Counted from the stretch's first letter, positions 30,579 to 40,206 are shown. The stretch is 64,000 bases of DNA from Bradyrhizobium sp. Rc3b (GCF_900114915.1 NZ_FOUS01000004.1:248001-312000); one strand, 5' to 3'. A program made the numbers and translations. Notes: generated by a model not told the origin, from the sequence alone.

Positions 30579-31394
30579 ATGCGTCTACGGTTCAGTCTTC
30601 CTCGGCTTCTTGCGTCCACCTCGCTGGTCGCGGCGGTGGCCATGGGTCTCGGCGGCTGCACGGGCATGTCGAAGCTCTCCGACGTGACGGGCTCGATCGG
30701 CGGGCCACGGGCAGAGGCGGCTCCCACCGATCCGGCGCGCGCGGTCGAGGTCTATGGCGAGCGCTACCGCGCCAATCCCAAGGATGCCGATGCCGCGCTC
30801 GCCTACGGTCAGGCATTGCGCGCCAACGGTCAGCGCGCCCAGGCCGCCGCCGTGCTCGAGCAGGCGACCATCGCCAATCCCGGCAACAAGGCGCTGCTCG
30901 CCCAATACGGCCGCGCCCTCGCCGACAACGGTAATTTCCAGCAGGCCTACGACGTGCTGTCGAAAGCGCATTCGCCTGACAATCCGGATTGGCGCCTGCT
31001 TTCGGTGCAGGGCACCGCGCTGGACCAGATGGGTCGTCACGAGGAAGCGCGCTCCTACTACGCGAGCGCGCTCAAGATCGCACCGGGTGATCCCGGTGTG
31101 CTCTCTAATCTCGGCCTGTCCTACATGTTGTCGAGAGACCTTCCGAAGGCCGAAGAGGTGCTACGGCAGGCCTACGCCTCGCCGCGTGCGAGCATCCGGG
31201 TGCGGCAGAATCTCGGTCTTGTCGTCGGTCTGCAGGGTCGCTTCGCCGAAGCCGAGACCATCGTGAAGGCGGATCTGCCACCGGATCAGGCCGCGGCCAA
31301 CGTCGCCTATCTCAAGGAGATGCTCAGCCGCAGCGACGCTCCCCGTGGCGCACCGAAGCGGACGCCGGTCGCCTCGCTCAGCCAGCCCGATTGA
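30579..31394 (+). CDS. tadD: Tad pilus lipoprotein with TPRs, TadD
   Basis: A 271-residue predicted lipoprotein. The N-terminus is basic, then AAVAMGLGGCTG gives a lipobox Cys near residue 27. TPR-type repeats fill about residues 50-245: VYGERYRANPKDADAALAYG, AAAVLEQATIANPGNKALLA, YYASALKIAPGDPGVLSNLG and the last at EVLRQAYASPRASIRVRQNL. TadD is the pilotin-like TPR protein of the Tad secretion machine and acts in the periplasm on secretin assembly. It faces the cpa-tad operon convergently across 75 bases, and has its own putative CtrA box. Confidence 0.86.
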   Translation: MRLRFSLPRLLASTSLVAAVAMGLGGCTGMSKLSDVTGSIGGPRAEAAPTDPARAVEVYGERYRANPKDADAALAYGQALRANGQRAQAAAVLEQATIANPGNKALLAQYGRALADNGNFQQAYDVLSKAHSPDNPDWRLLSVQGTALDQMGRHEEARSYYASALKIAPGDPGVLSNLGLSYMLSRDLPKAEEVLRQAYASPRASIRVRQNLGLVVGLQGRFAEAETIVKADLPPDQAAANVAYLKEMLSRSDAPRGAPKRTPVASLSQPD

Positions 31395-31469
31395 TCCGAG
31401 CTGATCGTCTCTTCTATCGTCTCATGCTGAAAGCGGACCGCGAGCCGCGTGCGCGACCCGCGTCTTGCG

Positions 31470-32444
31470 TCATTGCATCTCGGAGATCTTGATGCCGGTC
31501 GGTCCGAGAATGACGACGAACAGCACGGGCAGGAAGAACAGGATCATCGGCACGGTCAGCTTCGGCGGCAGGGCGGCAGCCTTCTTTTCGGCCTCGTTCA
31601 TGCGCATGTCGCGATTTTCCTGCGCCATGACGCGCAAGGAATGTCCGAGCGGGGTGCCGTAACGCTCCGCCTGCTGAAGCGCGAGACACACCGACTTGAC
31701 GCCCTCGAGCCCGGTGCGTCGCGCCAAATTCTCGTAAGCGACCTTGCGATCCTGCAGATAGGATAATTCGGCCGTGGTCAGCGTGAACTCCTCCGACAGT
31801 GCGATCGACTGTCCCACGATCTCGGTGGCGACTTTCCGGAACGCCATCTCGACCGACATGCCGGATTCGATGCAGATCAGAAGCAGGTCGAGCGCATCGG
31901 GAAAGGCGCGCTTGATCGAGAGCTGGCGCTTGGAGATCGCATTCCTGAGGAACAGCATCGGCGCCTGGAGGCCCAGATAGGCGGCGCCGATGCAGATGCC
32001 GATCTTGATCGGCATGCCCTGCTGAAGATGCGCGATCAGGAAAACGTAGATGACCGAGCCGATAAAGAGCACCATCGGCGTGACCATGCGGGCAAACAGG
32101 AATGTGATGTAGGGCGCCTGACCGCGGTAACCCGCCATGATCAGCTTGTCGCGCGCGGCTTCCTGCGCGAGCCATTTGGTGAGGTTGAAGTCCTCGACGA
32201 CCTTGGAGACGAGCTGCTTCGGCGTCTGGCGTAGCGTGACCTTTTCATTCTTGTGAAGGCGCTCACGCTCCCGCTGCCGGATGCGCTCGCGCTCGCTCGC
32301 CACCGCCTTCATGCGTTTGGAGAGGCCTTCGCCGGCGAACAGCGGCATCACCAGCGTATAGACGGTGGCGCTGGCGGCAATGGCCGCCAGCATCATGGTC
32401 ATGAAATGGACGTCATGTAGTTTCGCGACGAGAAACTGGACCAT
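31470..32444 (-). CDS. tadC: Tad pilus inner-membrane platform protein, TadC
   Basis: A 324-residue type II secretion F-family protein. One helix at the N-terminus (MTMMLAAIAASATVYTLVMP), two in the middle around residues 110-150, and one at the end (PMILFFLPVLFVVILGPTGI). The cytoplasmic F domain has FPDALDLLLICIESGMSVEM and RYGTPLGHSLRVMAQENRDM. With TadB it forms the platform on which the ATPase acts. It lies 9 bases after tadB and is the last gene of the operon. Confidence 0.9.
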   Translation of the reverse strand: MVQFLVAKLHDVHFMTMMLAAIAASATVYTLVMPLFAGEGLSKRMKAVASERERIRQRERERLHKNEKVTLRQTPKQLVSKVVEDFNLTKWLAQEAARDKLIMAGYRGQAPYITFLFARMVTPMVLFIGSVIYVFLIAHLQQGMPIKIGICIGAAYLGLQAPMLFLRNAISKRQLSIKRAFPDALDLLLICIESGMSVEMAFRKVATEIVGQSIALSEEFTLTTAELSYLQDRKVAYENLARRTGLEGVKSVCLALQQAERYGTPLGHSLRVMAQENRDMRMNEAEKKAAALPPKLTVPMILFFLPVLFVVILGPTGIKISEMQ

Positions 32445-32453
32445 ACTGCACCG

Positions 32454-33431
32454 TCAGAAATCGAAATTGATCATCTTCTTCATCACCATGATGCCGACCG
32501 CCATCCAGACGACGCAGCCGACCAGCATGAGCTGGCCGGTGGGATGGGTCCACAGCACCGAGATGTAATGTGGCGTCGTGAGATAGACGAGGAACATCAC
32601 GATCGGCGGCAGCGAGCCGATGATGCCGGCCGAGGCCTTGGCTTCCATCGACATCGCCTGGATCTTTTCCCTCATCTTCTTGCGGTCGCGCAGCACCTTG
32701 GAAAGGTTGCCGAGCGCTTCGGAGAGGTTGCCGCCGGATTTCTGCTGGATCGAGATGACGATGCCCAAGAAGTTGGCCTCCGGCAACGGCATGCGATCAT
32801 AGAGCCGCGAGCAGGCCTCGCCGAGCGGCATGCCGATCGCCTGGGTCTCGATGATCGCCAGAAACTCGCTGCGCAGCGGCTCGGGCGCGTCGGCCGCGAC
32901 GACCTTGATCGATTCGAACAAGGGCAGGCCCGCCTTGATGCCGCGGACGATGACGTCGACCGCGTCGGGCAGCGCCGCCAGGAACTTGGCCTCGCGCCGC
33001 TTTTTCAGGAAGCCCAGCGCCCAGCGCGGCAGGCCGAACCCGCCGGCAAAGGCGAGGCCGGCAGCACCGATCAGGCCGCCGCCGGCGAACAGAGCGGCTG
33101 CGAAGAACGCGCCCGCCACGACGGCGGAGACGATCCAGAATTTCTGCGGCGTCCAATCGAGCCCCGCCTGCGACAGGCGGACGGGGAGCGGAGCGCTCTT
33201 CTCCTGCAGGCGTCGCGCCTCGAGATCCTTCAGCGTGGTCTCGACCTGCTCGCGGCGCGAGCGCTGGGTCTTCTCGGCCTGGCGGGCCGTGGGCGCCTCG
33301 GCGCGCGAGATCGAAGCGCGGCGGCTTTCGGCCTTTCGTTCCCCGGACAGCAGCGGATAGAGGAAGACCCAGGCGATGCCGCCGACCGCCGCGGTGGCAA
33401 GGAATGCGAGGGCGAGGACCTGCATGTTCAT
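32454..33431 (-). CDS. tadB: Tad pilus inner-membrane platform protein, TadB
   Basis: A 325-residue F-family protein paralogous to TadC. The N-terminal helix VLALAFLATAAVGGIAWVFL is followed by a long charged region with SRREQVETTLKDLEARRLQE, then two helices at about 95-130, the F domain (LPDAVDVIVRGIKAGLPLFE, AIGMPLGEACSRLYDRMPLP) and two C-terminal helices. Start ATG 33431, ten bases after cpaF; a longer in-frame start would run into cpaF. Confidence 0.9.
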   Translation of the reverse strand: MNMQVLALAFLATAAVGGIAWVFLYPLLSGERKAESRRASISRAEAPTARQAEKTQRSRREQVETTLKDLEARRLQEKSAPLPVRLSQAGLDWTPQKFWIVSAVVAGAFFAAALFAGGGLIGAAGLAFAGGFGLPRWALGFLKKRREAKFLAALPDAVDVIVRGIKAGLPLFESIKVVAADAPEPLRSEFLAIIETQAIGMPLGEACSRLYDRMPLPEANFLGIVISIQQKSGGNLSEALGNLSKVLRDRKKMREKIQAMSMEAKASAGIIGSLPPIVMFLVYLTTPHYISVLWTHPTGQLMLVGCVVWMAVGIMVMKKMINFDF

Positions 33432-33441
33432 GCTGAACGGC

Positions 33442-34911
33442 TCACGTCTTCGGCGCGACTTCCGCCGCGTCCAGCGCAGCGGCAAGGCGCTTCTCGTCGC
33501 CGTAATAGCGGGCGCGTTCCCAGAATTTCGGACGGCCGATGCCGGTCGAGCGGTGCCGGCCGATGATCTTGCCGTTGGCGTCCTCGCCGACCATGTCGTA
33601 GAGGAAGATGTCCTGAGTGATGATGGTGTCGCCTTCCATGCCCATCACCTCGGTGATGTGGGTAATGCGGCGCGAGCCGTCGCGCAGGCGCGCAGCCTGG
33701 ACGATCACGTCGATGGAGGCGCAGATCATCTCGCGGATGGTGCGTGAGGGAAGCGAGAAGCCTCCCATCGTGATCATGGATTCGCAGCGCGACAGGGCTT
33801 CGCGCGGGTTGTTGGCGTGCAGCGTGCCCATCGATCCGTCATGGCCGGTGTTCATGGCCTGGAGCAGGTCGAACGCCTCGGGTCCGCGAACCTCGCCGAC
33901 GATGATGCGTTCCGGGCGCATACGCAGGCAGTTACGCACCAGCTCGCGCATGGTGATCTGGCCCTCGCCCTCGATGTTGGGCGGTCGGGTTTCCAGCCGC
34001 ACCACGTGAGGCTGCTGGAGCTGGAGCTCGGCGGCGTCCTCGCAGGTGATGATGCGCTCGTCATGCTCGATATAGTTGGTCAGGCAGTTGAGCAGCGTGG
34101 TCTTGCCGGAGCCGGTGCCGCCGGAGATCAGCACGTTGCAGCGGACGCGACCGATGATCTGGAGGATTTCGGCGCCTTCCGGCGAGATCGCGCCGAACTT
34201 GACCAGCTGATCGAGCGTCAGCTTGTCCTTCTTGAATTTGCGGATGGTGAGCGTGGGGCCGTCGATCGACAGGGGCGGCACGATGGCGTTGACTCGGGAG
34301 CCGTCGGCGAGGCGCGCGTCGCAGATCGGCGAGGATTCGTCGACGCGCCGGCCGACCTGGCTGACGATGCGCTGGCAGATGTTGAGGAGCTGCTGGTTGT
34401 CGCGGAAGCGAATTCCCGTGCGCTGGATCTTGCCGGCGACTTCGATGTAGACGGTGTTGGCGCCGTTGACCATGATGTCGGCGATGTCGTCGCGCGACAG
34501 CAGCGGCTCGAGCGGACCGTATCCGAGAACGTCGTTGCAGATGTCGTCGAGCAGTTCCTCCTGCTCGGCGATCGACATCACGATGTTCTTGATCGCGATG
34601 ATCTCGTTGACGATGTCGCGGATTTCCTCGCGCGCGGACTCCGAATCGAGCTTGGCGAGCTGAGCGAGGTCGATCGCCTCGATCAGCGCGCCGAAGATGG
34701 TCGCCTTGACCTCGTAATAATTGTCCGACCGCCGGCTCTCCATGGCCGGAGGCGGCGGCGCCTTGGCAGGCGCAAGCGGTGGCGAGGCGACAGCCGGCGG
34801 CGGCGGGGCGCGCGACACCGTCGGCGCCGGAGCCTGGGCAGGCTCGGGCGACACGGCGCCCGGCTTGGGCGCCCGAAGGTCGGTGTCTGTTCCGCTACGC
34901 TTACCGAACAC
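33442..34911 (-). CDS. cpaF: Tad pilus assembly ATPase CpaF/TadA
   Basis: A 489-residue hexameric secretion ATPase of the GspE/VirB11 superfamily. After a Pro/Ala-rich N-terminus ([20 protein letters not shown]) come the N-terminal domain, Walker [14 protein letters not shown] near residue 269, the Asp box ([20 protein letters not shown]), Walker [21 protein letters not shown], and the His box ([20 protein letters not shown]). It drives both extension and retraction in Tad systems. It sits in the middle of the cpaBCDEF-tadBC operon. Confidence 0.94.
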   Translation of the reverse strand: MFGKRSGTDTDLRAPKPGAVSPEPAQAPAPTVSRAPPPPAVASPPLAPAKAPPPPAMESRRSDNYYEVKATIFGALIEAIDLAQLAKLDSESAREEIRDIVNEIIAIKNIVMSIAEQEELLDDICNDVLGYGPLEPLLSRDDIADIMVNGANTVYIEVAGKIQRTGIRFRDNQQLLNICQRIVSQVGRRVDESSPICDARLADGSRVNAIVPPLSIDGPTLTIRKFKKDKLTLDQLVKFGAISPEGAEILQIIGRVRCNVLISGGTGSGKTTLLNCLTNYIEHDERIITCEDAAELQLQQPHVVRLETRPPNIEGEGQITMRELVRNCLRMRPERIIVGEVRGPEAFDLLQAMNTGHDGSMGTLHANNPREALSRCESMITMGGFSLPSRTIREMICASIDVIVQAARLRDGSRRITHITEVMGMEGDTIITQDIFLYDMVGEDANGKIIGRHRSTGIGRPKFWERARYYGDEKRLAAALDAAEVAPKT

Positions 34912-34932
34912 TTAACAACTCCATGCGGCGGC

Positions 34933-36201
34933 TTATTTTCCCCGCAACTTGTCAATCAGGGGTGAAAGCAGGGACGACTTTTGTTTCTTGGTTTCGCTGC
35001 GGCCGGTCAGGCGCTGGGCGATCTGAAGAAACATCTCGATCGACTTGTGGTTGGCGGAGATCTCCGCGATCATCTGGCCGTTGTTGGCGGCCGAGCCGAA
35101 GATCTGCGGCTCGAACGGGATCGAGACGATCGGCTGGCTCTCGATCGCCTTGGCGAACTCCGCGGCGGCGATTTCGGGGCGCTTCGGCACGCCGACCTGG
35201 TTCAGGCAGTAGAGCGGTGGCCGGTCGTTGGGGCGCGCGGCCTTCAACAGATCGAACAGGTTCTTGGTATTGCGCAAATTGGCGAGGTCGGGCGCGGCCA
35301 CGATCAGGATGTCGTCCGCCCCGATCAGGGCGCGCTTGGTCCAGCCCGACCATTGGTGCGGAATGTCGAGCACGATGCAGGGCATGGTGGAGCGCAGGGT
35401 ATCGAACACGGCGTCGAAGGCGTCGGTGCCGAAATCATAGACCCGGTCGAGCGTCGCCGGCGCCGCCAGCAGGCTGAGATGGTCGGTGCATTTCGACAGA
35501 AGGCGGTCGATGAAGGCGGTGTCGACGCGATCGGGCGAGAACACGGCGTCGGCAATGCCCTGCGGCGGGTCCTGGTTGTAGTCCAGCCCGGCGGTGCCGA
35601 AGGCGAGGTCGAGATCGGCGACGACGGCGTCCATGGCGAGGTCGCGCGCGATCGCCCAGGCGACATTATGGGAGATGGTGGAAGCCCCGACGCCGCCCTT
35701 GGCGCCGACCACGGCGATGATGCGGCCGACCGCCTTGGCTTCCGGGGCGGAGAACAGGTTGCAGATCGAGCGCACGACGTCGATCGCGCCGACCGGCGCG
35801 AGCACGTAGTCGCTGACACCGCGGCGCACCAGCTCACGGTAGAGTGTGACGTCGTTGATGCGGCCGATCACGACCACGCGGGTGCCGGCGTCGCAGACGG
35901 TGGCGAGCTGGTCGAGCCCGCCCAGCAGGTCGTTGCGTCCGTCGCTTTCGAGCACGATGACGTTCGGCGTCGGGGCCGAGCGGTAGGCCTCGGTTGCAGC
36001 GGCCATGCCGCCCATCTGGATTTTCAGATGGGCCTTGCCGAGGCGGCGGTCTTCGCCGGCCGACTGGACCGCGGCGGCGGTTTCCACGGTCTCGCAGAAA
36101 GCTTGGACCGAGACGCGCGGCGCGGGCGCAATATGCTCCTCGACCGGCGGAGGAGCTGCGTCCGGCTGCTCTTCGTGTGTCTGGCGAGCGTAGCTGATCA
36201 T
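34933..36201 (-). CDS. cpaE: Tad pilus localisation ATPase CpaE/TadZ
   Basis: A 422-residue MinD/ParA-superfamily protein. Residues about 45-150 form an atypical receiver-like domain (PNVIVLESDGRNDLLGGLDQ) without the usual phosphorylation triad. The ATPase half has the deviant Walker A GAKGGVGASTISHNVAWAIA near residue 170 and DLDLAFGTAGLDYNQDP. CpaE places the pilus machine at the pole in Caulobacter. The start overlaps the cpaD stop by four bases (ATGA). Confidence 0.9.
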   Translation of the reverse strand: MISYARQTHEEQPDAAPPPVEEHIAPAPRVSVQAFCETVETAAAVQSAGEDRRLGKAHLKIQMGGMAAATEAYRSAPTPNVIVLESDGRNDLLGGLDQLATVCDAGTRVVVIGRINDVTLYRELVRRGVSDYVLAPVGAIDVVRSICNLFSAPEAKAVGRIIAVVGAKGGVGASTISHNVAWAIARDLAMDAVVADLDLAFGTAGLDYNQDPPQGIADAVFSPDRVDTAFIDRLLSKCTDHLSLLAAPATLDRVYDFGTDAFDAVFDTLRSTMPCIVLDIPHQWSGWTKRALIGADDILIVAAPDLANLRNTKNLFDLLKAARPNDRPPLYCLNQVGVPKRPEIAAAEFAKAIESQPIVSIPFEPQIFGSAANNGQMIAEISANHKSIEMFLQIAQRLTGRSETKKQKSSLLSPLIDKLRGK

Positions 36202-36932
36202 TTGCCGGTGTCGCTGAGCTTGGCCTTGTCGGCCTCGGGATAGGTGGTCGCCGTCGTGAGACCCTTGCGATATTTCTCGAGAGCGGTGATGCGCCGTGCC
36301 GTGTAGGACGGAGTTTCAGGCCGCGGCTGCTCGAGGTCCGACGGATTGTCGACCATCGCTGCGAGGTTGCGCTGATAGGCGCAGCCGTAATTGTAATAGT
36401 CCTTGTTCTCGAACCATCTCTTGTTCTTGATCGAAGGGCCGACGTCCTCCGGCCACAGGCCGCAGGGACCCGCGACCGCGGCGATCTTGGAATAAGTGAG
36501 CCGGATCGGCGGCAGGAAGCGCCTGTCTTCCGGCTGGTAGGGGCGAACGTTGACGCCGCGCGGCGGAACGCCTGCTCCCGCCAGCATCGCCTGGATTTCA
36601 CGCATCGTGTCCGCGACCGGACGCGCATTGGGCGTGCCGGACGGCACGTCGATACGGATGGCGCCCGTGCCTTCGTGCAACCATGCCGATGCGACACCCA
36701 TCACGTCCGCGCGCTGGGCGGCGGTCAATCCGCCGCGGGCATGGCCGACGAAAACGACGATCGAACGATTTTGCTCTTCGATCGCGATCGGATGGCGCTG
36801 CTTGTAGTCGTCGGGAATGGAGGCCGTGACGACTTCGTCATGCTGGCACCCGCCGAGCGCGAGCGCCATGCCAACGAGCGCGCCACCGAGACGGATGGCG
36901 CGTTTGCGAAGCTGGGGTGGTCTTGTGATCAT
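36198..36932 (-). CDS. cpaD: Tad pilus assembly lipoprotein CpaD
   Basis: A 244-residue CpaD family protein. The signal LGGALVGMALALGGCQHDEV carries a lipobox Cys near residue 29. The conserved part includes IVVFVGHARGGLTAAQRADV, GVNVRPYQPEDRRFLPPIRL and the Cys pair in GPCGLWPEDVGPS and NYGCAYQRNLAAMVDNP. The latter block, with a following DLEQPRP, is the usual CpaD signature. It is periplasmic and works with the CpaC secretin. It lies 20 bases after cpaC. Confidence 0.9.
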   Translation of the reverse strand: MITRPPQLRKRAIRLGGALVGMALALGGCQHDEVVTASIPDDYKQRHPIAIEEQNRSIVVFVGHARGGLTAAQRADVMGVASAWLHEGTGAIRIDVPSGTPNARPVADTMREIQAMLAGAGVPPRGVNVRPYQPEDRRFLPPIRLTYSKIAAVAGPCGLWPEDVGPSIKNKRWFENKDYYNYGCAYQRNLAAMVDNPSDLEQPRPETPSYTARRITALEKYRKGLTTATTYPEADKAKLSDTGK

Positions 36933-36952
36933 CGTGAAGTCCCCGTTCCGCC

Positions 36953-38443
36953 TCAGTCGGTGATGAAGCCGTAGGTGCCGCGGTAGTTCTTGGCCGGTTC
37001 GGTCCGGCCGGGCACGCCGTAAAGGCGGTTGATGTTGCCGAGCAACTGGGCCTGTGGATCCGCAGGCGGGGCGAAGCCGTCATCCGGCCGCGACAGGTCC
37101 TTTGGCGCCACCGCGCGAACGACATAAGGCGTCACGATCACGACCAGCTCGGTCGCGTTGTTGACGAAGTCGCGGCTGCGGAACAGCGTGCCGAGGACCG
37201 GGAGCTGCATCAGTCCCGGCAATCCGCTGATGGCCTGCTTGGTCTGCTGCTGGATCAGGCCGGCCATCGCCATCGCGCCGCCGGAGGGAATTTCCAGCGA
37301 GGTCTCGGCACGGCGGGTCCTGATCGAGGGCACCGTCACCGAGTTCACCGACGTCGAGGTCACGGCCTGCGACAGCGTGATCGCATTCTCGTTCGACAGC
37401 TCCGAGACCTCGGTCATCACCCGCAGGCTGATCTTGCCTTCGCTCAGCACCACGGGGGTGAAGTTGAGCGAGATGCCGAACTTCTTGAAGCTGATCTGGG
37501 TGGTACAGACATGCGTGGTGGGATCGCACGCATAGCCCGCCGGCACGGGGAATTCGCCGCCGGCGATGAACGTTGCCGATTCACCGGAGATCGCGGTCAG
37601 GTTCGGTTCGGCCAGCGTCCGGATCACGCCAGCGGTTTCCATCGCGCGCAGGGTGGCCTGCACCGACGGCGCCGCGCCGAACTTCGTGGTCAGATTGTTG
37701 CCGTCCACGAGGTTGTGGCCGAGAGCGGTGAACGGATTCGAGTTGGAGAAGCTCACCACCGACGTGCCGTAGTTGAGGTTCGCGGTCAGGTCGATGCCGA
37801 GCTGCTTGACGATGTTGCGCTGGACTTCGGCCACCGTCACCTTGAGCATGACCTGGTCACGGCCGCGGACCACGATCGAGTTCACGACCTTGTCGGCGCC
37901 GCCGGCCAGGCGCGCGGCGAGGTCATTGGCCTGCTGCGCTTCCATCGGGTTCGCCGCTGTGCCGGTCAGGACGATTCCGTCGCCGAGCCCGTCGATTTGG
38001 ATGTCTGAATTCGGCAGGACCTGCTTCAGCGCCGCCCGCACGCCGTTGAGGTCGCGCTTGACCGCGATGTCATAGGCCGCGATCTGCTGGCCTGCAGAAT
38101 CGAAGAACACGATGTTGGTCTGGCCGAGCGCGGCGCCGATGATGTAGGCGCGCTGCGCCGAGCGGACCACCGCATTGGCGATCTTGGGGTCAGCGACCAG
38201 CACGTCCTTGATGTCGCGCGGAAGGTCGATCACCACGGACTTGCCGATGCCGAGCGAAAGGAAGCGGGCGTTCATCTGACCGTCGGCGGCGACCGCCGCG
38301 CCGGGGCGATAGTCGGCGGCGACCACGGGGGTCAGCACCGGGTTGAATGCCAGCGCGAAGGCGGCCGAAAACGACAGGGCGCGGACCATGGAGGTTCGCA
38401 TCGTCGCCAGATCTGCCCTGCATTTCATGTCGCCTGTCCTCAT
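36953..38443 (-). CDS. cpaC: Tad pilus outer-membrane secretin CpaC/RcpA
   Basis: A 496-residue secretin. Signal peptide SFSAAFALAFNPVLTPVVAA ends near residue 43. The N-domain (LGIGKSVVIDLPRDIKDVLV) and a BON-like segment (LKQVLPNSDIQIDGLGDGIV) precede the secretin core, whose end reads SGGAMAMAGLIQQQTKQAIS and LPVLGTLFRSRDFVNNATEL. It forms the outer-membrane pore through which the Flp pilus passes. ATG 38443 overlaps the cpaB stop (ATGA), which supports this start over ATG 38428. Confidence 0.93.
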   Translation of the reverse strand: MRTGDMKCRADLATMRTSMVRALSFSAAFALAFNPVLTPVVAADYRPGAAVAADGQMNARFLSLGIGKSVVIDLPRDIKDVLVADPKIANAVVRSAQRAYIIGAALGQTNIVFFDSAGQQIAAYDIAVKRDLNGVRAALKQVLPNSDIQIDGLGDGIVLTGTAANPMEAQQANDLAARLAGGADKVVNSIVVRGRDQVMLKVTVAEVQRNIVKQLGIDLTANLNYGTSVVSFSNSNPFTALGHNLVDGNNLTTKFGAAPSVQATLRAMETAGVIRTLAEPNLTAISGESATFIAGGEFPVPAGYACDPTTHVCTTQISFKKFGISLNFTPVVLSEGKISLRVMTEVSELSNENAITLSQAVTSTSVNSVTVPSIRTRRAETSLEIPSGGAMAMAGLIQQQTKQAISGLPGLMQLPVLGTLFRSRDFVNNATELVVIVTPYVVRAVAPKDLSRPDDGFAPPADPQAQLLGNINRLYGVPGRTEPAKNYRGTYGFITD

Positions 38444-39237
38444 CGTGCTTTCGCCGTCGAGCTCGGGATGCCGTAGCGAATGATCGAGACGCCGTCGCGC
38501 TTCTGGGCGGATTCGTCGAGCGTGATCTCGCTCATCTTGACGTCGGCAATGCTGCGCAGCGCCAGCGAGAGCGTTCCGGCCTGACGAGCCGAGGAAAGCG
38601 CCTGGGTCTGTGCGGAAGTGAGTTCCAGGGTCACGGTCTTGCCGACCACGGTGTTCTGGCCGTCCTTTTCCTTCGGAGCCTGGTCGATGGCGAGGACGCG
38701 CACGTTGACCAGGATGATCTCGGACGTGACGACGTCCTGGCCCCCGGCGGTCTGGTCCGGGTTCTTGAGGCGGCGTGTCAGCAGGACATCGACGCGGTCA
38801 TTGGGCAGGATGAAGCCGCCTGCGCCGGTCTCCGGCGAGATTTCGGTCGAGATGGCCCGCATGCCGCTGGGCAGGATGGCCGCCATGAATCCGGAGCCCT
38901 CGGCCTTGACCAGCTTCTGGTCGCGGATCGGCTCACCCTGAATGAAGGGGGCGCGCGCGATCGAACCGGTCACCTGGGTCACGCCCTCGGGACGCTCGTT
39001 GCGGCGAATGAAGGTGGCGCTGGCGGTCGCGGCCGGCCAGGTCTGCCATTGCAGATCTTCCGGCTTCACGGTCTGGCCGAGGCCGATGTCGTTCTTGGCC
39101 ACGAGGACGTCGACGGTCGGAAGCTGCGCGACCGGGGCCGGAGGCGGCGCAGAATTGTCCGAGCCGCTCGCCAGGTACGCGGCGACACCGCCGGCGCAGA
39201 TGGCGACCGCCAGGACGACAATGCGTGCCCTATTCAT
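38440..39237 (-). CDS. cpaB: Tad pilus assembly protein CpaB/RcpC
   Basis: A 265-residue periplasmic protein anchored by RIVVLAVAICAGGVAAYLAS at the N-terminus. It has a SAF domain (TVDVLVAKNDIGLGQTVKPE, RAPFIQGEPIRDQKLVKAEG) and the RcpC/CpaB domain with AISTEISPETGAGGFILPND and DVLLTRR. It is thought to bind peptidoglycan or modulate the secretin. ATG 39237 is preceded on its strand by GGAAAGTGAAGC. First gene of the cpaBCDEF-tadBC operon; a TTAACCAT-type site lies 69-83 bases upstream. Confidence 0.92.
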   Translation of the reverse strand: MNRARIVVLAVAICAGGVAAYLASGSDNSAPPPAPVAQLPTVDVLVAKNDIGLGQTVKPEDLQWQTWPAATASATFIRRNERPEGVTQVTGSIARAPFIQGEPIRDQKLVKAEGSGFMAAILPSGMRAISTEISPETGAGGFILPNDRVDVLLTRRLKNPDQTAGGQDVVTSEIILVNVRVLAIDQAPKEKDGQNTVVGKTVTLELTSAQTQALSSARQAGTLSLALRSIADVKMSEITLDESAQKRDGVSIIRYGIPSSTAKAR

Positions 39238-39305
39238 ACGCTTCACTTTCCAACAAAACGCCGCGACGCTGCCGCCGCCGTAATCGGCAGTTGACCAGCT
39301 ATTCG

Positions 39306-39320
39306 TCAAAGCATGGTTAA
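39306..39320 (-). promoter_or_regulatory. Putative CtrA box upstream of cpaB
   Basis: On the minus strand TTAACCATGCTTTGA fits TTAA-N7-TTAA with one mismatch and includes the TTAACCAT half-site well known for CtrA. It lies between cpaA and cpaB, 69-83 bases before the cpaB start. Confidence 0.4.
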
Positions 39321-39365
39321 TGAGGCGTATCTAAATCGCCTTAACGCCGGGTTTACCCGGTGCGT

Positions 39366-39890
39366 TCAGCGCAGCGCGAGGTGAGCGAGATCAATCGCCT
39401 TCACCCATTCGGTCTCCGGGTAGACCATCAGCGCACTCAGTGCGAGCGCGATGCCATAGGGGATACCGCTCTCCTTGGCATGCAGCCGGGCGAGCCAGGC
39501 CTGACCCGCCAGTCCGTAGGGCAGCGGCCATTGCCGGAACTGGAGCAGGAGCAGCGTCAGCGCTCCGCCGAACAGCGAGGCGTAGAGCAGGAAGTTCATC
39601 AGCTGTGCGAAGCCGAACCAGAGCGCGACGGAGGCTGCGACCTTGGCGTCGCCGCCGCCGACCCAGCCCATCGCAAAGCAGGTGAAGGCGATGACCAAAA
39701 GAAGCGCGCCGGCGCCGACATGACTGAGCATCTCGTAAGGTGCCATGCCACCGGCGAGGGCAAGCGCGAAGAAGCCGGCGACCAGCGCCAGCGACACTCG
39801 GTTCGAGATCGTCATCGTGAAGAGATCGCTCGCGGCAGCGAACGCCATCAGGGCCGGGAAGAGCAGAAGGCGCGCAAGGTCGAGGATCAT
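39366..39890 (-). CDS. cpaA: Prepilin peptidase CpaA (A24 family)
   Basis: A 174-residue polytopic aspartyl protease of the small TadV/CpaA type without the N-methylating half of PilD. The two active-site Asp residues are in AAASDLFTMTISNR (Asp22) and GWVGGGDAKVAAS (near residue 80). The C-terminal GIPYGIALALSALMVYP block is typical. It cleaves the Flp prepilin and TadE/TadG pseudopilins at the inner membrane. Upstream on the same strand are a 48-residue gene and the pilin gene. Confidence 0.9.
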   Translation of the reverse strand: MILDLARLLLFPALMAFAAASDLFTMTISNRVSLALVAGFFALALAGGMAPYEMLSHVGAGALLLVIAFTCFAMGWVGGGDAKVAASVALWFGFAQLMNFLLYASLFGGALTLLLLQFRQWPLPYGLAGQAWLARLHAKESGIPYGIALALSALMVYPETEWVKAIDLAHLALR

Positions 39891-40012
39891 GGGCTGCGTC
39901 TTGAGGCCTGGGTTTGCCGCGGGAACTGGCGTCGGGCGATGCTAGCCGGCAGTGCTAAACAAACCGACAACGGCAGCAAGGGCGCGCGAGGCTGAAGTCG
40001 CGGAAGGCGTCG

Positions 40013-40159
40013 TCACCAGAGGCTGGCAATGCGCGCGGCGAGCGCGGCCGTCGCAAGCAGCAGCGCAAGGCAGACCCAATAGATCGGCGAGCCGGCCTGT
40101 GCCGCCGCTGTCTCATCCGCCGCGATCGCGGCATCGGTTCTGTACTTACGCAACGCCAC
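40013..40159 (-). CDS. Small single-span membrane protein between pilin and cpaA
   Basis: A 48-residue frame, GTG 40159 to TGA 40013. It begins MALRKYRTDAAIAADETAAA and ends in a clear transmembrane helix, IYWVCLALLLATAALAARIA, then SLW. GGCGAG lies just upstream on the minus strand. It sits between the pilin terminator and cpaA, in the same orientation. I do not recognise a family. It is short, so the call rests on hydrophobic pattern, frame and position; conservation would decide. Confidence 0.4.
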   Translation of the reverse strand: MALRKYRTDAAIAADETAAAQAGSPIYWVCLALLLATAALAARIASLW

Positions 40160-40178
40160 TGGAACTCGCCGTCTTCGG

Positions 40179-40206
40179 AAAAACAAAGGCCCCGGAGATC
40201 CGGGGC
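40179..40206 (-). terminator. Intrinsic terminator after the Flp pilin gene
   Basis: On the minus strand GCCCCGG (40206-40200) and CCGGGGC (40195-40189) pair around a four-base loop, followed by CTTTGTTTTT. It lies 24 bases after the pilin stop. It would let pilin be made in excess over the downstream genes. Confidence 0.85.
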
